Shown: positions 1-9,425, counted from the stretch's first letter. The stretch is DNA of 64,000 nt from Chitinophagales bacterium (GCA_017303855.1 JAFLBL010000001.1:563978-627977); one strand, 5' to 3'. Numbers and translations are program-made. Notes: a model not told the origin generated them from the sequence alone.

Positions 1-3000
1 CAATATGATTGAATTACTGACCTTAACCGGCCGGTCGCTGCCGCATGTAATGATGATGCTGATTCCGGAAGCCTGGGACGGCAACGACGAGATGGATCCG
101 GTGAAAAAAGCTTTTTATGAATTCCATTCTTCCTTTATGGAGCCGTGGGACGGTCCGGCTTCCATTTCATTTACGGATGGCAAAATGATTGGCGCCACGC
201 TGGACCGGAACGGACTTCGTCCCTCAAGGTATTGTGTAACCAACGACGACCGCGTAATCATGGCCTCCGAAACAGGCGCGTTGCCGGTTGACCCCGCCAT
301 CATTCTCGAAAAAGGCCGGCTTCAACCGGGGAAAATGTTTGTGGTGGATATGGAACAGGGGCGGATCATCAGTGATGAAGACCTGAAAAAAGAAATCTGT
401 TCACAAAAGCCGTATGGCGAATGGCTGAATAAATACAAGATCCGGCTGGAAGAATTACCACAACCCAGAATCATGTTCACGCACCTGGAACAGGAACAGG
501 TGTTTAAATACCAGAAAGCATTTGGGTATAGTACGGAAGACCTTGATACTATTATAACACCCATGGCCCTGGAAGGAAAAGAGCCGATTGGTTCCATGGG
601 TACCGATGTACCGCTGGCTATTCTCAGCGATCAGCCGCAGCATCTCAGCAGCTATTTCAAACAGCTCTTTGCCCAGGTTACCAATCCGCCGATCGATCCG
701 ATCCGTGAACGACTGGTGATGTCTCTCGCCACTTTTGCCGGCAACAACGGAAACCTGTTGATGGAAGACGCGCTGACCTGTCACAGTGTGGCCCTGAAGC
801 ACCCGGTACTGAGTAATTTTGAACTGGAGAAAATCAGAAGTATTGATACCGGTTTATTCCAGGCCAAAACCATTCAATGTTATTTCAGGGCGGATGGCAA
901 ACCCGGCTCATTGAAAAGAGGTGTGGAACGAATCTGCGATTATGCGGAAGACGCGGTTATGGACGGATTCAAAGTATTAATCCTGCAGGACCGGGCCATT
1001 GACTCCAATCACGCCCCCATTCCTTCCCTGCTGGCTACTTCTGCTATCCATCATCATCTGATCCGCAAAGGACTACGCGGACAGGTAGGCATTATCGTAG
1101 AAGCGGGTGACGTATGGGAAGTACATCATTTTGCCTGCCTGGTTGGCTTTGGTGCCACGGCTGTGAATCCTTATCTCGCTCTTTCTTCCATCCGCGCATT
1201 ACTGGAAAGCGGTAAACTGCATACCACATTAGCAGAAGACGAACTCAAGAAAAATTATATAAAGGCGGTAAATGATGGTCTGCTGAAAGTCTTTTCAAAA
1301 ATGGGTATCTCTACGCTCCAGTCTTACCAGGGTGCGCAGATTTTTGAAATTCTCGGGTTGAACAAAGATGTGGTAAGTAAATATTTTACCGGTGCCACTT
1401 CCCGTATTGAAGGCATGGGACTCGATGAGATTGCCAAAGAGGTACTCGCCAAACATTATTTCGCTTTCAGTAAGAAAGATATACCTGCGGACCGCCTGCC
1501 GGTTGGGGGTATTTATCAATGGAAAAGAAAAGGAGAATTTCACCTTTTCAATCCGCAGACCATTCACCTGCTGCAGCACGCCACCAGCCAGTATGACTAC
1601 GCCACATTTAAAAAATATTCCAAACTGGTCAATGATCAGAGTGAAAAAGCCTGCACCTTACGCAGTCTCTTCCAATTCCGCAAAACACGACCTTCTGTTT
1701 CCATTGATGAAGTAGAAGCAGCGGAAAATATTTACAAACGTTTTGCCACAGGTGCCATGAGCTTTGGTTCTATTTCCTGGGAAGCGCACACCACGCTGGC
1801 GATCGCGATGAACCGGCTTGGCGGACGCAGCAATACCGGAGAAGGCGGGGAAGATGAAAAAAGATATGACCGGCTGCCCAACGGTGATTCCATGCGCAGT
1901 TCAATCAAACAGGTGGCTTCTGCCCGTTTTGGCGTAACCAGTCTTTACCTGACTGAAGCTGATGAATTACAGATAAAGATGGCTCAGGGAGCAAAACCAG
2001 GTGAAGGAGGTCAGTTGCCGGGGCATAAAGTAGATGAGTGGATCGGTAAAGTCCGTCATGCCACACCGGGTGTAGGTTTAATCTCCCCTCCCCCGCATCA
2101 TGATATCTATTCCATTGAAGATTTGTCGCAGCTGATTTATGATCTGAAAAACGCCAATCGCGCAGCCCGTATCAGTGTGAAGCTGGTAAGTAAAGCCGGT
2201 GTGGGCACCATTGCTGCCGGTGTTACCAAAGCCAAAGCCGATGTGGTATTGATTGCGGGACATGATGGCGGCACCGGAGCTTCTCCTGTAAGCTCAATCA
2301 AACATGCCGGGCTTCCCTGGGAACTCGGATTGGCAGAAACGCATCAGACACTGGTTAAAAACAAATTAAGAAGCCGGGTGGTGGTACAGGCCGACGGACA
2401 ATTAAAGACCGGAAGAGATATCGCTGTAGCAGCGCTGCTGGGTGCTGAAGAATGGGGAATTGCCACCGCCGCCCTGGTGGTGGAGGGCTGTATCATGATG
2501 CGTAAATGTCATATGAATACCTGCCCGGTAGGCGTGGCTACACAGGACCCTGAACTGAGAAACCGGTTTAAAGGAAACCCCGACCATGTGGTGAACTTCT
2601 TTAAAATGATCACGCAGGAGTTAAGGGAGATTATGGCCGAACTCGGATTTAAAACCGTTGACGAAATGATCGGCCAGGTCGACAATCTTGAAATGCGTGA
2701 AAATATAAAGCACTGGAAATATAAAAACATTGACCTGTCCGCTGTACTGTTTAAAGAGCCCAACTCCATGTACACTACACTGTATAATAGTGAGGAACAG
2801 GATCACGGTCTGACGGACAGCCTGGACTGGAAATTGCTGGCCGCAGCAGCCCCGGCTTTGGAGAATAAGGAAAAAGTTACCGGTTCATTTAATATTAAGA
2901 ATACAGACCGCACGGCCGGCACTATTCTTTCAAATGAAATTACAAAGAAATACCGGGCTGAGGGCTTACCCGACAACACCGTTCACTTTACCTTCAACGG

Positions 3001-3622
3001 CACAGCCGGTCAGAGCTTCGGCGCCTTCAATACAAAAGGGATTACATTGGAGCTGGAAGGCGACGCCAACGATTATTTCGGTAAAGGTCTCAGCGGTGCA
3101 AAGCTTATTATTTATCCTCCTAAAACGGCAACGTATACCCCGGAAGATAACAGCATTATTGGAAACGTGGCCTTTTACGGCGCCACTTCAGGAGAATCCT
3201 ATATACGGGGCAAAGCCGGTGAACGTTTTTGCGTAAGAAATTCCGGCGCCAGTGTGGTGGTTGAATCTGTCGGAGATCACGGATGTGAGTACATGACAGG
3301 CGGCCGGGTGGTTATTCTTGGTCCCACCGGGCGAAACTTTGCCGCGGGTATGAGCGGGGGTATTGCCTATATCTACGATGTGAAAAATGTATTTCCCGGC
3401 AATTGTAATAAGGAAATGGTAGATCTAGATCCCTGCGACCTTAATGACAAGAATGAGCTCTTTACTTTGTTACAGAAACACGTAGAGTATACAGGAAGCA
3501 CGGTCGCGAAGTTCATACTGGATGATCTCGATAACCAATTACAGCATTTTGTGAAAGTATTTCCGAAAGATTATAAAAAAGTGCTGCAAAGTAAATCAGC
3601 CAGTGTGAATCAGAAAGCCTGA
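1..3622 (+). CDS. gltB: Glutamate synthase large subunit, 5' end outside the window
   Basis: Large subunit of glutamate synthase (GOGAT), which transfers the amide nitrogen of glutamine to 2-oxoglutarate; works with GltD just downstream. About 1205 residues are visible, while the family is about 1500 residues, so roughly the first 300 (the glutamine amidotransferase active-site Cys) lie upstream. The frame is open to base 2, so the first Met (base 5) is not the start. Visible parts: end of the amidotransferase domain, central domain, FMN/2-oxoglutarate domain (GTGASP near residue 756), the 3Fe-4S ligands C829, C835 and C840 in KCHMNTCPVG, and a C-terminal glycine-rich beta-helix domain. It is followed after 89 bp of tandem repeats by gltD. 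Identification is secure; the left boundary is the window edge. Confidence 0.97.
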   Translation, partial: NMIELLTLTGRSLPHVMMMLIPEAWDGNDEMDPVKKAFYEFHSSFMEPWDGPASISFTDGKMIGATLDRNGLRPSRYCVTNDDRVIMASETGALPVDPAIILEKGRLQPGKMFVVDMEQGRIISDEDLKKEICSQKPYGEWLNKYKIRLEELPQPRIMFTHLEQEQVFKYQKAFGYSTEDLDTIITPMALEGKEPIGSMGTDVPLAILSDQPQHLSSYFKQLFAQVTNPPIDPIRERLVMSLATFAGNNGNLLMEDALTCHSVALKHPVLSNFELEKIRSIDTGLFQAKTIQCYFRADGKPGSLKRGVERICDYAEDAVMDGFKVLILQDRAIDSNHAPIPSLLATSAIHHHLIRKGLRGQVGIIVEAGDVWEVHHFACLVGFGATAVNPYLALSSIRALLESGKLHTTLAEDELKKNYIKAVNDGLLKVFSKMGISTLQSYQGAQIFEILGLNKDVVSKYFTGATSRIEGMGLDEIAKEVLAKHYFAFSKKDIPADRLPVGGIYQWKRKGEFHLFNPQTIHLLQHATSQYDYATFKKYSKLVNDQSEKACTLRSLFQFRKTRPSVSIDEVEAAENIYKRFATGAMSFGSISWEAHTTLAIAMNRLGGRSNTGEGGEDEKRYDRLPNGDSMRSSIKQVASARFGVTSLYLTEADELQIKMAQGAKPGEGGQLPGHKVDEWIGKVRHATPGVGLISPPPHHDIYSIEDLSQLIYDLKNANRAARISVKLVSKAGVGTIAAGVTKAKADVVLIAGHDGGTGASPVSSIKHAGLPWELGLAETHQTLVKNKLRSRVVVQADGQLKTGRDIAVAALLGAEEWGIATAALVVEGCIMMRKCHMNTCPVGVATQDPELRNRFKGNPDHVVNFFKMITQELREIMAELGFKTVDEMIGQVDNLEMRENIKHWKYKNIDLSAVLFKEPNSMYTTLYNSEEQDHGLTDSLDWKLLAAAAPALENKEKVTGSFNIKNTDRTAGTILSNEITKKYRAEGLPDNTVHFTFNGTAGQSFGAFNTKGITLELEGDANDYFGKGLSGAKLIIYPPKTATYTPEDNSIIGNVAFYGATSGESYIRGKAGERFCVRNSGASVVVESVGDHGCEYMTGGRVVILGPTGRNFAAGMSGGIAYIYDVKNVFPGNCNKEMVDLDPCDLNDKNELFTLLQKHVEYTGSTVAKFILDDLDNQLQHFVKVFPKDYKKVLQSKSASVNQKA

Positions 3623-3627
3623 TAGCA

Positions 3628-3684
3628 AGTACGAAGTACGAAATACGAAGTACGAAGTACGAAATACGAAGTACGGAGTACGAA
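3628..3684. repeat. Tandem heptamer repeat (GTACGAA) between gltB and gltD
   Basis: About eight imperfect copies of the 7-bp word GTACGAA (variants ATACGAA, GTACGGA) fill most of the gltB-gltD spacer. The same word recurs at 13636-13670 and 15521-15600. It has no coding role and lies inside a likely operon. Confidence 0.9.
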
Positions 3685-3711
3685 CAATTAACGACAAATT
3701 ATAAACTGAAT

Positions 3712-5220
3712 ATGGGTAAACCAACAGGATTTAAGGAATTCGGACGTGAGTTACCGGGGAAACAAACCGTGGCTGACCGGTTGAAGCACTACAAGGAATT
3801 TGAAGAACGGTACAGCGATGAAAAACTTAATCAGCAATCAGCGCGTTGCATGAATTGCGGGGTACCTTTTTGCCATCATGGGTGTCCGCTGGGCAATGTG
3901 ATTCCGGAATTCAATGACGCGGTATATCATAAAGACTGGAAAGAGGCCTATGATATTCTCAGTTCCACTAATAATTTTCCGGAATTCACCGGACGAATCT
4001 GCCCTGCACCCTGCGAGACGGCCTGTGTCCTGGGCATTAATCAACCGGCAATTACTATTGAAGAAATCGAGAAACACATTATTGAAATTGCTTTTGATAA
4101 AGGTTTTGTAAAAGCCCGGAAACCCAATCTGCGTACCGGGAAAAAAGTGGCCGTCATCGGTTCAGGTCCGGCGGGATTAGCCGCTGCCGCTCAACTGAAT
4201 TATGCCGGTCATACAGTAACCGTTTTTGAACGGGATGAACAACCGGGTGGATTACTGAGATATGGTATACCTGATTTTAAACTGGAGAAATGGGTAATTG
4301 ACCGCCGTATCGCTGTAATGGAGGAAGAAGGTGTGGTATTTAAATGCCACGCCAATGTTGGGGTGAATGTCAACATCAACGATGTGATGCGTGAATACAA
4401 TGCAATTGTGCTGGCCGGTGGCAGTACTGTACCCCGTAATCTGACTATACCCGGACGGGAACTGAAAGGTGTGCATTTTGCCATGGACTTTCTGAAACAA
4501 AACAATAAACGCGTTGCGGGAAAAGACATACTGGCCCATCGTGAAATTGAAAGCAATATTTTATGTGAAGAAGTAAAAGCTACCGGGAAAAATGTGGTAG
4601 TGATCGGCGGCGGTGATACCGGAAGTGATTGCGTAGGCACATCCAACCGGCATGCTGCGCTCACCGTAACGCAGTTTGAACTTCTTCCAAAGCCTCCGGC
4701 TGAAAGAAATGAGTTTATGCCCTGGCCTGGTTATCCGATGCTGTTAAAAACTACCAGTTCTCACGAAGAAGGTGCGGACCGTAAATGGGCAGTGGCCACA
4801 AAAGAATTTATCGGGGATGAAAACGGAAACCTGAAAGCGCTTAAAATTGTCGACCTGGAATGGAAGATAGTGGATGGCAGACCGGCCAGTTTTGTAGAAA
4901 TAGCCGGATCAGAAAGAGAGATTCCCTGCGAGCTGGCTTTACTCGCCATGGGGTTTTTACACCCGCAACAGGACGGGCTGCTGAACGACCTTGGCGTGGA
5001 ACTGGACGAAAGAGGCAACGTGAAAGCAACAGAAAAAGAATACCGGACAACTATATCAAAAGTATTTACTGCAGGTGATATGCGTCGTGGACAAAGCCTT
5101 GTTGTATGGGCCATCAGTGAAGGAAGGGAAGCGGCCCGTAAAGTTGATGAATTCCTCAATAATTATACGGGGTCGGTATTGGAAACAAAGGATGCCTCCT
5201 TGTTGTACCAGCCGGGATAA
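3712..5220 (+). CDS. gltD: Glutamate synthase small subunit
   Basis: NAD(P)H-dependent electron-input subunit of glutamate synthase, 502 residues, the usual length. The N-terminal domain carries two Cys clusters for 4Fe-4S centres: C46, C49, C54, C58 (CMNCGVPFCHHGCP) and C97, C101, C105 (CPAPCETAC). A first dinucleotide-binding loop (GSGPAGLAAAAQL, near residue 150) and a second (VIGGGDTGSDCVG, near 300) bind FAD and NAD(P)H. It follows gltB in the same direction and ends before a strong hairpin terminator at 5261, so gltBD forms one transcription unit supplying glutamate. Together with amt downstream it makes a nitrogen-assimilation locus. Confidence 0.97.
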   Translation: MGKPTGFKEFGRELPGKQTVADRLKHYKEFEERYSDEKLNQQSARCMNCGVPFCHHGCPLGNVIPEFNDAVYHKDWKEAYDILSSTNNFPEFTGRICPAPCETACVLGINQPAITIEEIEKHIIEIAFDKGFVKARKPNLRTGKKVAVIGSGPAGLAAAAQLNYAGHTVTVFERDEQPGGLLRYGIPDFKLEKWVIDRRIAVMEEEGVVFKCHANVGVNVNINDVMREYNAIVLAGGSTVPRNLTIPGRELKGVHFAMDFLKQNNKRVAGKDILAHREIESNILCEEVKATGKNVVVIGGGDTGSDCVGTSNRHAALTVTQFELLPKPPAERNEFMPWPGYPMLLKTTSSHEEGADRKWAVATKEFIGDENGNLKALKIVDLEWKIVDGRPASFVEIAGSEREIPCELALLAMGFLHPQQDGLLNDLGVELDERGNVKATEKEYRTTISKVFTAGDMRRGQSLVVWAISEGREAARKVDEFLNNYTGSVLETKDASLLYQPG

Positions 5221-5260
5221 TACATCCACGCTAATGAGTAGCTGATCAGAATGAAACATA

Positions 5261-5300
5261 GCAGGGAACCCTCCAAATACCGGAGGGTTCCCTGCTTTTA
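5261..5300 (+). terminator. Intrinsic terminator after gltBD
   Basis: Perfect 14-bp stem GCAGGGAACCCTCC / GGAGGGTTCCCTGC with a 7-nt loop, followed by TTTTA. It sits 40 bp after the gltD stop and separates gltBD from amt. Confidence 0.88.
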
Positions 5301-5314
5301 AAAGTTCCTGTCAC

Positions 5315-5356
5315 CTATTTTCTACTCTCTATTTTCTACTCTCTATTTTCTACTCT
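5315..5356. repeat. Three perfect 14-bp tandem repeats
   Basis: Three exact head-to-tail copies of CTATTTTCTACTCT between the gltBD terminator and amt. The remaining 213 bp up to amt is very A+T-rich and probably holds the amt promoter, but I see no clear -33/-7 pair or NtrC-type site. Confidence 0.92.
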
Positions 5357-5569
5357 CTCATTCCCCATTTGAATTTCTCTTAAACTCAAACACATTAAAT
5401 AAAATCACAATTATTATTTTTTCAATAAAAACAGCGCTTTTTTCAACTTTTTACATATTTTATTAACATAATTTAATAAACTAACACGTGTTAATGGCTT
5501 ATTTTTCTATTTTTAATTGAAATTATTTACATAGTTAATTTATTTAATGTTTAACTAAAATTTTAGCTC

Positions 5570-6967
5570 ATGAGTAGAAGAAAAGCAAAACAAATCCTGC
5601 CATTCGTTGTCCTGGTTGCTGTTGCCATTTTTGCCATGTTTATTAAGCCTTCGGCCGATTACGTGCCGGGCCCTAACGACCCGCAATACAGTTCAGCTGA
5701 TATTGCCTGGGTACTTGTTTCCACCGCCCTGGTGTTTTTAATGACACCCGGCCTGGCCTTCTTCTACGGAGGAATGGTGCACCGCAAAAATGTAATCTCC
5801 ACGATGATTAAAAGTACAGTTGCTGCCGGTGTGGTAGGAGTACTTTGGGTGGTATGCGGATTCAGTCTTGCTTTTGGTGAATCAATCGGTGGCTTTATTG
5901 GCAATCCCCAGACCTATGCTTTTTATGAAGGCGTAAAAGGTGGTGCTGCCTGGCCGCTGGCAAATACGATTCCGCTTTCCCTGTTCTCCCTGTTTCAGCT
6001 GATGTTTGCCATCATCACCCCCGGACTGGTGGTAGGTGCGGTTGCTGAACGTATACGTTTTACTGCTTACCTGTTATTTATCGTTCTTTTCTCTTTATTG
6101 GTGTATGCCCCTGTTGCACACTGGAGCTGGCATCCGGAAGGATTCCTGGCTAAAATGGGTGCCTGGGATTTTGCAGGTGGTACCGTAGTACACATCACGG
6201 CCGGTTGCGCTGCTCTTGCCGGTGCAATTGTACTGAAAAGAAGAAGATCACATATTGAACAAAAGGAAATACCACCAGCCAATGTACCCTATGTACTGAT
6301 AGGTACCGGTCTGCTTTGGTTCGGTTGGTTTGGTTTCAATGCCGGTTCTGCTGTAGGAGCCACTTCACTCGCTGTTAACGCATTTGGCACTACCACCACC
6401 GCTGCCGCATCTGCAGGTCTGGGCTGGATGTTCTTTGATGTAATCAAAGGCAAAAAACCCTCTGTACTCGGATTCTGTATTGGTGCTGTGGTAGGTCTTG
6501 TAGCCATCACGCCCGCTGCCGGTTTTGTAGGTATTCAGCAAAGTATCATCATTGGCCTGGTTGGAGCTCTCGTATCCAACATCGCTGTTAGTATAAAACA
6601 GAAATCCAAACTGGATGATACCCTCGATGTATTCCCCTGCCACGGCTTAGGCGGTATCGTGGGTATGTTGCTGACCGGTGTATTTGCCAGCACAGCGGCA
6701 CATGGTATAAAAGGCGGTCCGGAAGGATTGTTCTATGGTAACCCTGAATTTTTCTTCATACAGCTGAAAGCCATGTTGGTAGTAGCCACATATAGCTTTG
6801 TGGTCTCATTCGCCATCTTTAAGTTTATCAATTTCGTGGTTCCTCTTCGTGTCAGTGAAAGTGAAGAAGAAGAAGGTCTCGATGCCACGCAGCACGATGA
6901 AAAATACATGCAAGGTCATTTGCTGGTACACAATAATGGTTCTATTGAAGAAAAAACGAATCACTAA
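5570..6967 (+). CDS. amt: Ammonium transporter (Amt family)
   Basis: Inner-membrane channel for ammonium uptake, 465 residues and largely hydrophobic, consistent with the 11-helix Amt fold after an extra N-terminal hydrophobic stretch (residues 9-25). Family hallmarks seen: PGLAFFYGG early on, HWSWHPEG, DFAGGTVVHITAGCAALAGA (with the first pore His) and CHGLGGIVGML (second pore His). The C-terminus is acidic and extended (SESEEEEGLDATQHDEK). The usual GlnK/PII partner gene is not adjacent. The location after gltBD fits a shared role: imported ammonium is assimilated through glutamine and GOGAT. A porin gene follows after a long stem-loop. Confidence 0.96.
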   Translation: MSRRKAKQILPFVVLVAVAIFAMFIKPSADYVPGPNDPQYSSADIAWVLVSTALVFLMTPGLAFFYGGMVHRKNVISTMIKSTVAAGVVGVLWVVCGFSLAFGESIGGFIGNPQTYAFYEGVKGGAAWPLANTIPLSLFSLFQLMFAIITPGLVVGAVAERIRFTAYLLFIVLFSLLVYAPVAHWSWHPEGFLAKMGAWDFAGGTVVHITAGCAALAGAIVLKRRRSHIEQKEIPPANVPYVLIGTGLLWFGWFGFNAGSAVGATSLAVNAFGTTTTAAASAGLGWMFFDVIKGKKPSVLGFCIGAVVGLVAITPAAGFVGIQQSIIIGLVGALVSNIAVSIKQKSKLDDTLDVFPCHGLGGIVGMLLTGVFASTAAHGIKGGPEGLFYGNPEFFFIQLKAMLVVATYSFVVSFAIFKFINFVVPLRVSESEEEEGLDATQHDEKYMQGHLLVHNNGSIEEKTNH

Positions 6968-6981
6968 TCCCATTAAAATCG

Positions 6982-7043
6982 AAAAAGGCACTGCATAAGT
7001 GGGGTAATCTTCTCGCAAAAGATTATCCCTGCTGTGCCCTTTT
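6982..7043 (+). terminator. Long stem-loop between amt and the porin gene
   Basis: Two-part stem: outer arms AAAAAGGCAC (6982-6991) / GTGCCCTTTT (7034-7043) and inner arms GGGGTAATCTT / AAGATTATCCC, ending in TTTTC. It may act as a partial terminator or an mRNA-stabilising element setting the amt:porin ratio. Confidence 0.6.
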
Positions 7044-7056
7044 CTTAACATCAAAA

Positions 7057-8172
7057 ATGTATACAATGTTACAAAAATATTTTATGGCAGCCATCGGTCT
7101 GCTCTCTTTTACCTGTTCAGTGGCCCAAACAGCATCAGTATCGATGGATACCGCCACAGCCGCACCCGTTGAAGAAAAACCAGCCCCCGTATTAACCATC
7201 ACGGGTTCCGTGGATGCTTATTATAAACTGGATTTCGCCAAAACCACGGCCAACAGCCTGACCAGTTTTACCCAAACACACAATGCGTTTTCCCTGGGTA
7301 TGGCCAGTGTGAAATTTGAACACAAAGGGGATAAAGTAAGTGCTGTGGCCGACCTCGGTTTCGGACCACGCGCCAAAGACTTTGCTTACACAGACAATGG
7401 TATCACTCAGGCCGTTAAACAGCTATACGTCAGCTATGCTCCGGCCGACTGGTTGAAATTCACCATCGGCACCTGGGGAACGCATGTGGGGTATGAATTG
7501 CTGGATCCGCAGCTGAACAGGAATTACAGCATGAGTTATATGTTTACCAACGGGCCTTTCTCGCATACCGGGCTGAAAGCTGAAATCAGCAAAGACAAAC
7601 ACGGGTTCATGATCGGGGTAGCCAATGCCACCGATTTCCGGATTCCCCCTTCCGGCCAGATTAATAAGAAGTTTTTACTGGCACAATATTCATTTGCCGC
7701 CTCCGATAATGTGAAAATCTATCTCAACTATGTGGGTGGCCAGAACCCGGACACTTCCAAAACCAGCCAGTTTGATGCAGTGGTTACCGCGAAAGTTTCC
7801 GATAAATTTAATATCGGTTTTAATGCAACCAGCAACAGTACCAAATTCTGGGACGGTGTCAAGAATACAGACGCACTGTCCTGGGGAGGTGCCGCTCTTT
7901 ACATGAACCTGGATCCTAAACCATGGTTCGGATTGACTCTCCGCAGCGAATTATTCAGCGATAAAAAACAACTGAAACCATTTGCAGCAGCAACAGATGG
8001 CGGCAGCATATTTGCCACCACCCTTTCCGCCAATTTCAAAACAGGTGGTTTCACTTTCATTCCTGAATTACGGTTGGATAATGCAAATAAAAATGTACTG
8101 TTTGTGGATAAAGACGGAGTGGGAACAAAATCGGCCACCAGCTTCCTGATCGCGGCTGTATACTCCTTCTGA
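7057..8172 (+). CDS. Outer-membrane beta-barrel porin (BBP2/OmpL-like)
   Basis: 371-residue secreted protein: hydrophobic signal peptide (FMAAIGLLSFTCSVAQ) followed by alternating aromatic beta-strands typical of an outer-membrane barrel, ending in an aromatic residue (AAVYSF), the usual BAM signal. The pattern ITGSVDAYYKLDF, then a slim barrel with SVKFEHKGDKVSAVADLGFG, matches the putative beta-barrel porin-2 (OmpL-like) family. It lies 90 bp after amt in the same direction, so a role in passage of ammonium or another small nitrogen compound across the outer membrane is a reasonable inference, but substrate is not shown. A second Met (7066) could be the true start. Confidence 0.82.
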   Translation: MYTMLQKYFMAAIGLLSFTCSVAQTASVSMDTATAAPVEEKPAPVLTITGSVDAYYKLDFAKTTANSLTSFTQTHNAFSLGMASVKFEHKGDKVSAVADLGFGPRAKDFAYTDNGITQAVKQLYVSYAPADWLKFTIGTWGTHVGYELLDPQLNRNYSMSYMFTNGPFSHTGLKAEISKDKHGFMIGVANATDFRIPPSGQINKKFLLAQYSFAASDNVKIYLNYVGGQNPDTSKTSQFDAVVTAKVSDKFNIGFNATSNSTKFWDGVKNTDALSWGGAALYMNLDPKPWFGLTLRSELFSDKKQLKPFAAATDGGSIFATTLSANFKTGGFTFIPELRLDNANKNVLFVDKDGVGTKSATSFLIAAVYSF

Positions 8173-8186
8173 TAATGATATTGGGA

Positions 8187-8379
8187 GATGTTGGAGAAAA
8201 CTCCAACATCTTTAATTGTTGGCGTTTTCTCCAACAATTTTAATTGTCGGAATTATCTCCAACAATTATTGAACGCTCTAAGTGGCAAGCAATCGTTAGC
8301 GGTCCCCTGTTTCTACAGGGGACTTTTTCGTGTGATGTTGGTGTTTTCACCAACATCACATTTTTGGTGTTAACACCAA
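8187..8379. repeat. Cluster of related hairpins (GTTGGnG / CnCCAAC)
   Basis: Between the convergent porin and aguA genes lie five stem-loops sharing the arm GTTGGnG: 8187-8210 (10-bp perfect stem, AAAA loop), 8214-8239 (9 bp), 8242-8267 (9 bp with one mismatch), 8331-8360 (13-bp perfect stem, TTTT loop, then T5) and the 16-bp palindrome TTGGTGTTAACACCAA at 8364-8379. An ordinary terminator (8302-8328) sits in the middle. The aguA stop codon lies within the last palindrome. Confidence 0.88.
8302..8328 (+). terminator. Intrinsic terminator of the amt-porin unit
   Basis: Perfect 9-bp stem GTCCCCTGT / ACAGGGGAC with a TTCT loop followed by TTTTT. The next hairpin (8331-8360) is also followed by T5 and may be a backup terminator. 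Confidence 0.88.
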
Positions 8380-9425
8380 CAGCAATCAGGCTCCTGCTGA
8401 CTCAGGCAATGAAAACTTCCCAGCCCCCAGATGATATCGGTTGAATCGATACCCACTACTTCCCTGCCGGGAAAAGCATCCTGAATGATCCGCAAAGCTT
8501 TATCATCCATTGAAGAACGGAAAGTGGGTACGATAACAGATTTATTCGCAATATAAAAATTAGCGTAAGAACAAGGCAGCCGCTGATCCTCGTAAATCAA
8601 TTCGGGAGGCATGGGCAATTCAATAATATTCAGCTGTTTGCCATTCAATAAACGCATTTCCTTTAACTGCCGGAGATTATGCTGCAGTAATGCGTAATTC
8701 TCATCCTGTTTATTCTCTTCTATTACGGTTATTACCGTGTCTTCATTTACAAACCGGACCGTGTCATCAATATGCCCATCCGTATCATCGCCAACAATTC
8801 CTTCATCCACCCAAAGAACCTGGTCCATCCCATAGTACTCACAGAGGTACTTTTCGATCTGTGTCTGATTAAGATGCGGATTACGGTTGGGATTCAGTAA
8901 ACAGGCGGTAGAAGTCATCACTGTGCCTTTCCCATTGAACTCTACTGAGCCTCCTTCCATTACGATCCCGGGATTATAAACCGGAATATTGAAATGTTTA
9001 CCGATCAGTGTGGGAATCACATCATCCAGGTCATAGGGCGGATACTTATTGCCCCATGCATTATAGCCCCAGTCCACAATTACTTTTTTAATATCCAGCG
9101 CAGGATTAATAAGAAAGGCAGGACCATGATCACGACACCATGCATCATTGGTAGGATGGAAAAAGAATTCCACTTTACTGAGGTCTACCCCTTCCTGTTG
9201 CAAATGTCCAATAGCAAAAGTCTTCATCGCCTCATTGGCCACATTGATATTGACCTTTTCTCCTTTGGTCAGTTCTTTGATGAACTTTGCATAAGAAGGA
9301 TAAATGGTATGGATCTTTCCGGGCCAGGATGCTTCTTTATGCGGCCAGCTTAACCAGGTAGCGGCATGTGGGGCAAACTCTGCCGGAAAATAATAGCCAA
9401 GATCCTTTGGTGTATGTTGTGTCAT
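8370..9425 (-). CDS. aguA: Agmatine deiminase
   Basis: Hydrolyses agmatine to N-carbamoylputrescine and ammonia; cytoplasmic member of the guanidino-group-modifying fold, 351 residues. Seen: N-terminal FPAEFAPHAATWLSWPHK, the WCRDHGPAFL motif, DDTDGHIDDTVRF with catalytic Asp/His, and the catalytic Cys at 340 in FHCLSQQEP. The family normally ends a few residues after this Cys; here the last residues are DCCWC, which arise because the reading frame runs into the hairpin-repeat cluster and stops inside it. The start codon overlaps the aguB stop by one base (TGATG), so the two are translationally coupled in one two-step putrescine pathway. Confidence 0.95.
   Translation of the reverse strand: MTQHTPKDLGYYFPAEFAPHAATWLSWPHKEASWPGKIHTIYPSYAKFIKELTKGEKVNINVANEAMKTFAIGHLQQEGVDLSKVEFFFHPTNDAWCRDHGPAFLINPALDIKKVIVDWGYNAWGNKYPPYDLDDVIPTLIGKHFNIPVYNPGIVMEGGSVEFNGKGTVMTSTACLLNPNRNPHLNQTQIEKYLCEYYGMDQVLWVDEGIVGDDTDGHIDDTVRFVNEDTVITVIEENKQDENYALLQHNLRQLKEMRLLNGKQLNIIELPMPPELIYEDQRLPCSYANFYIANKSVIVPTFRSSMDDKALRIIQDAFPGREVVGIDSTDIIWGLGSFHCLSQQEPDCCWC

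Noticed and set aside
5357..5569. NtrC or other nitrogen-control site before amt
   Set aside because: The region is A+T-rich but no clear palindrome or -24/-12 promoter could be identified.
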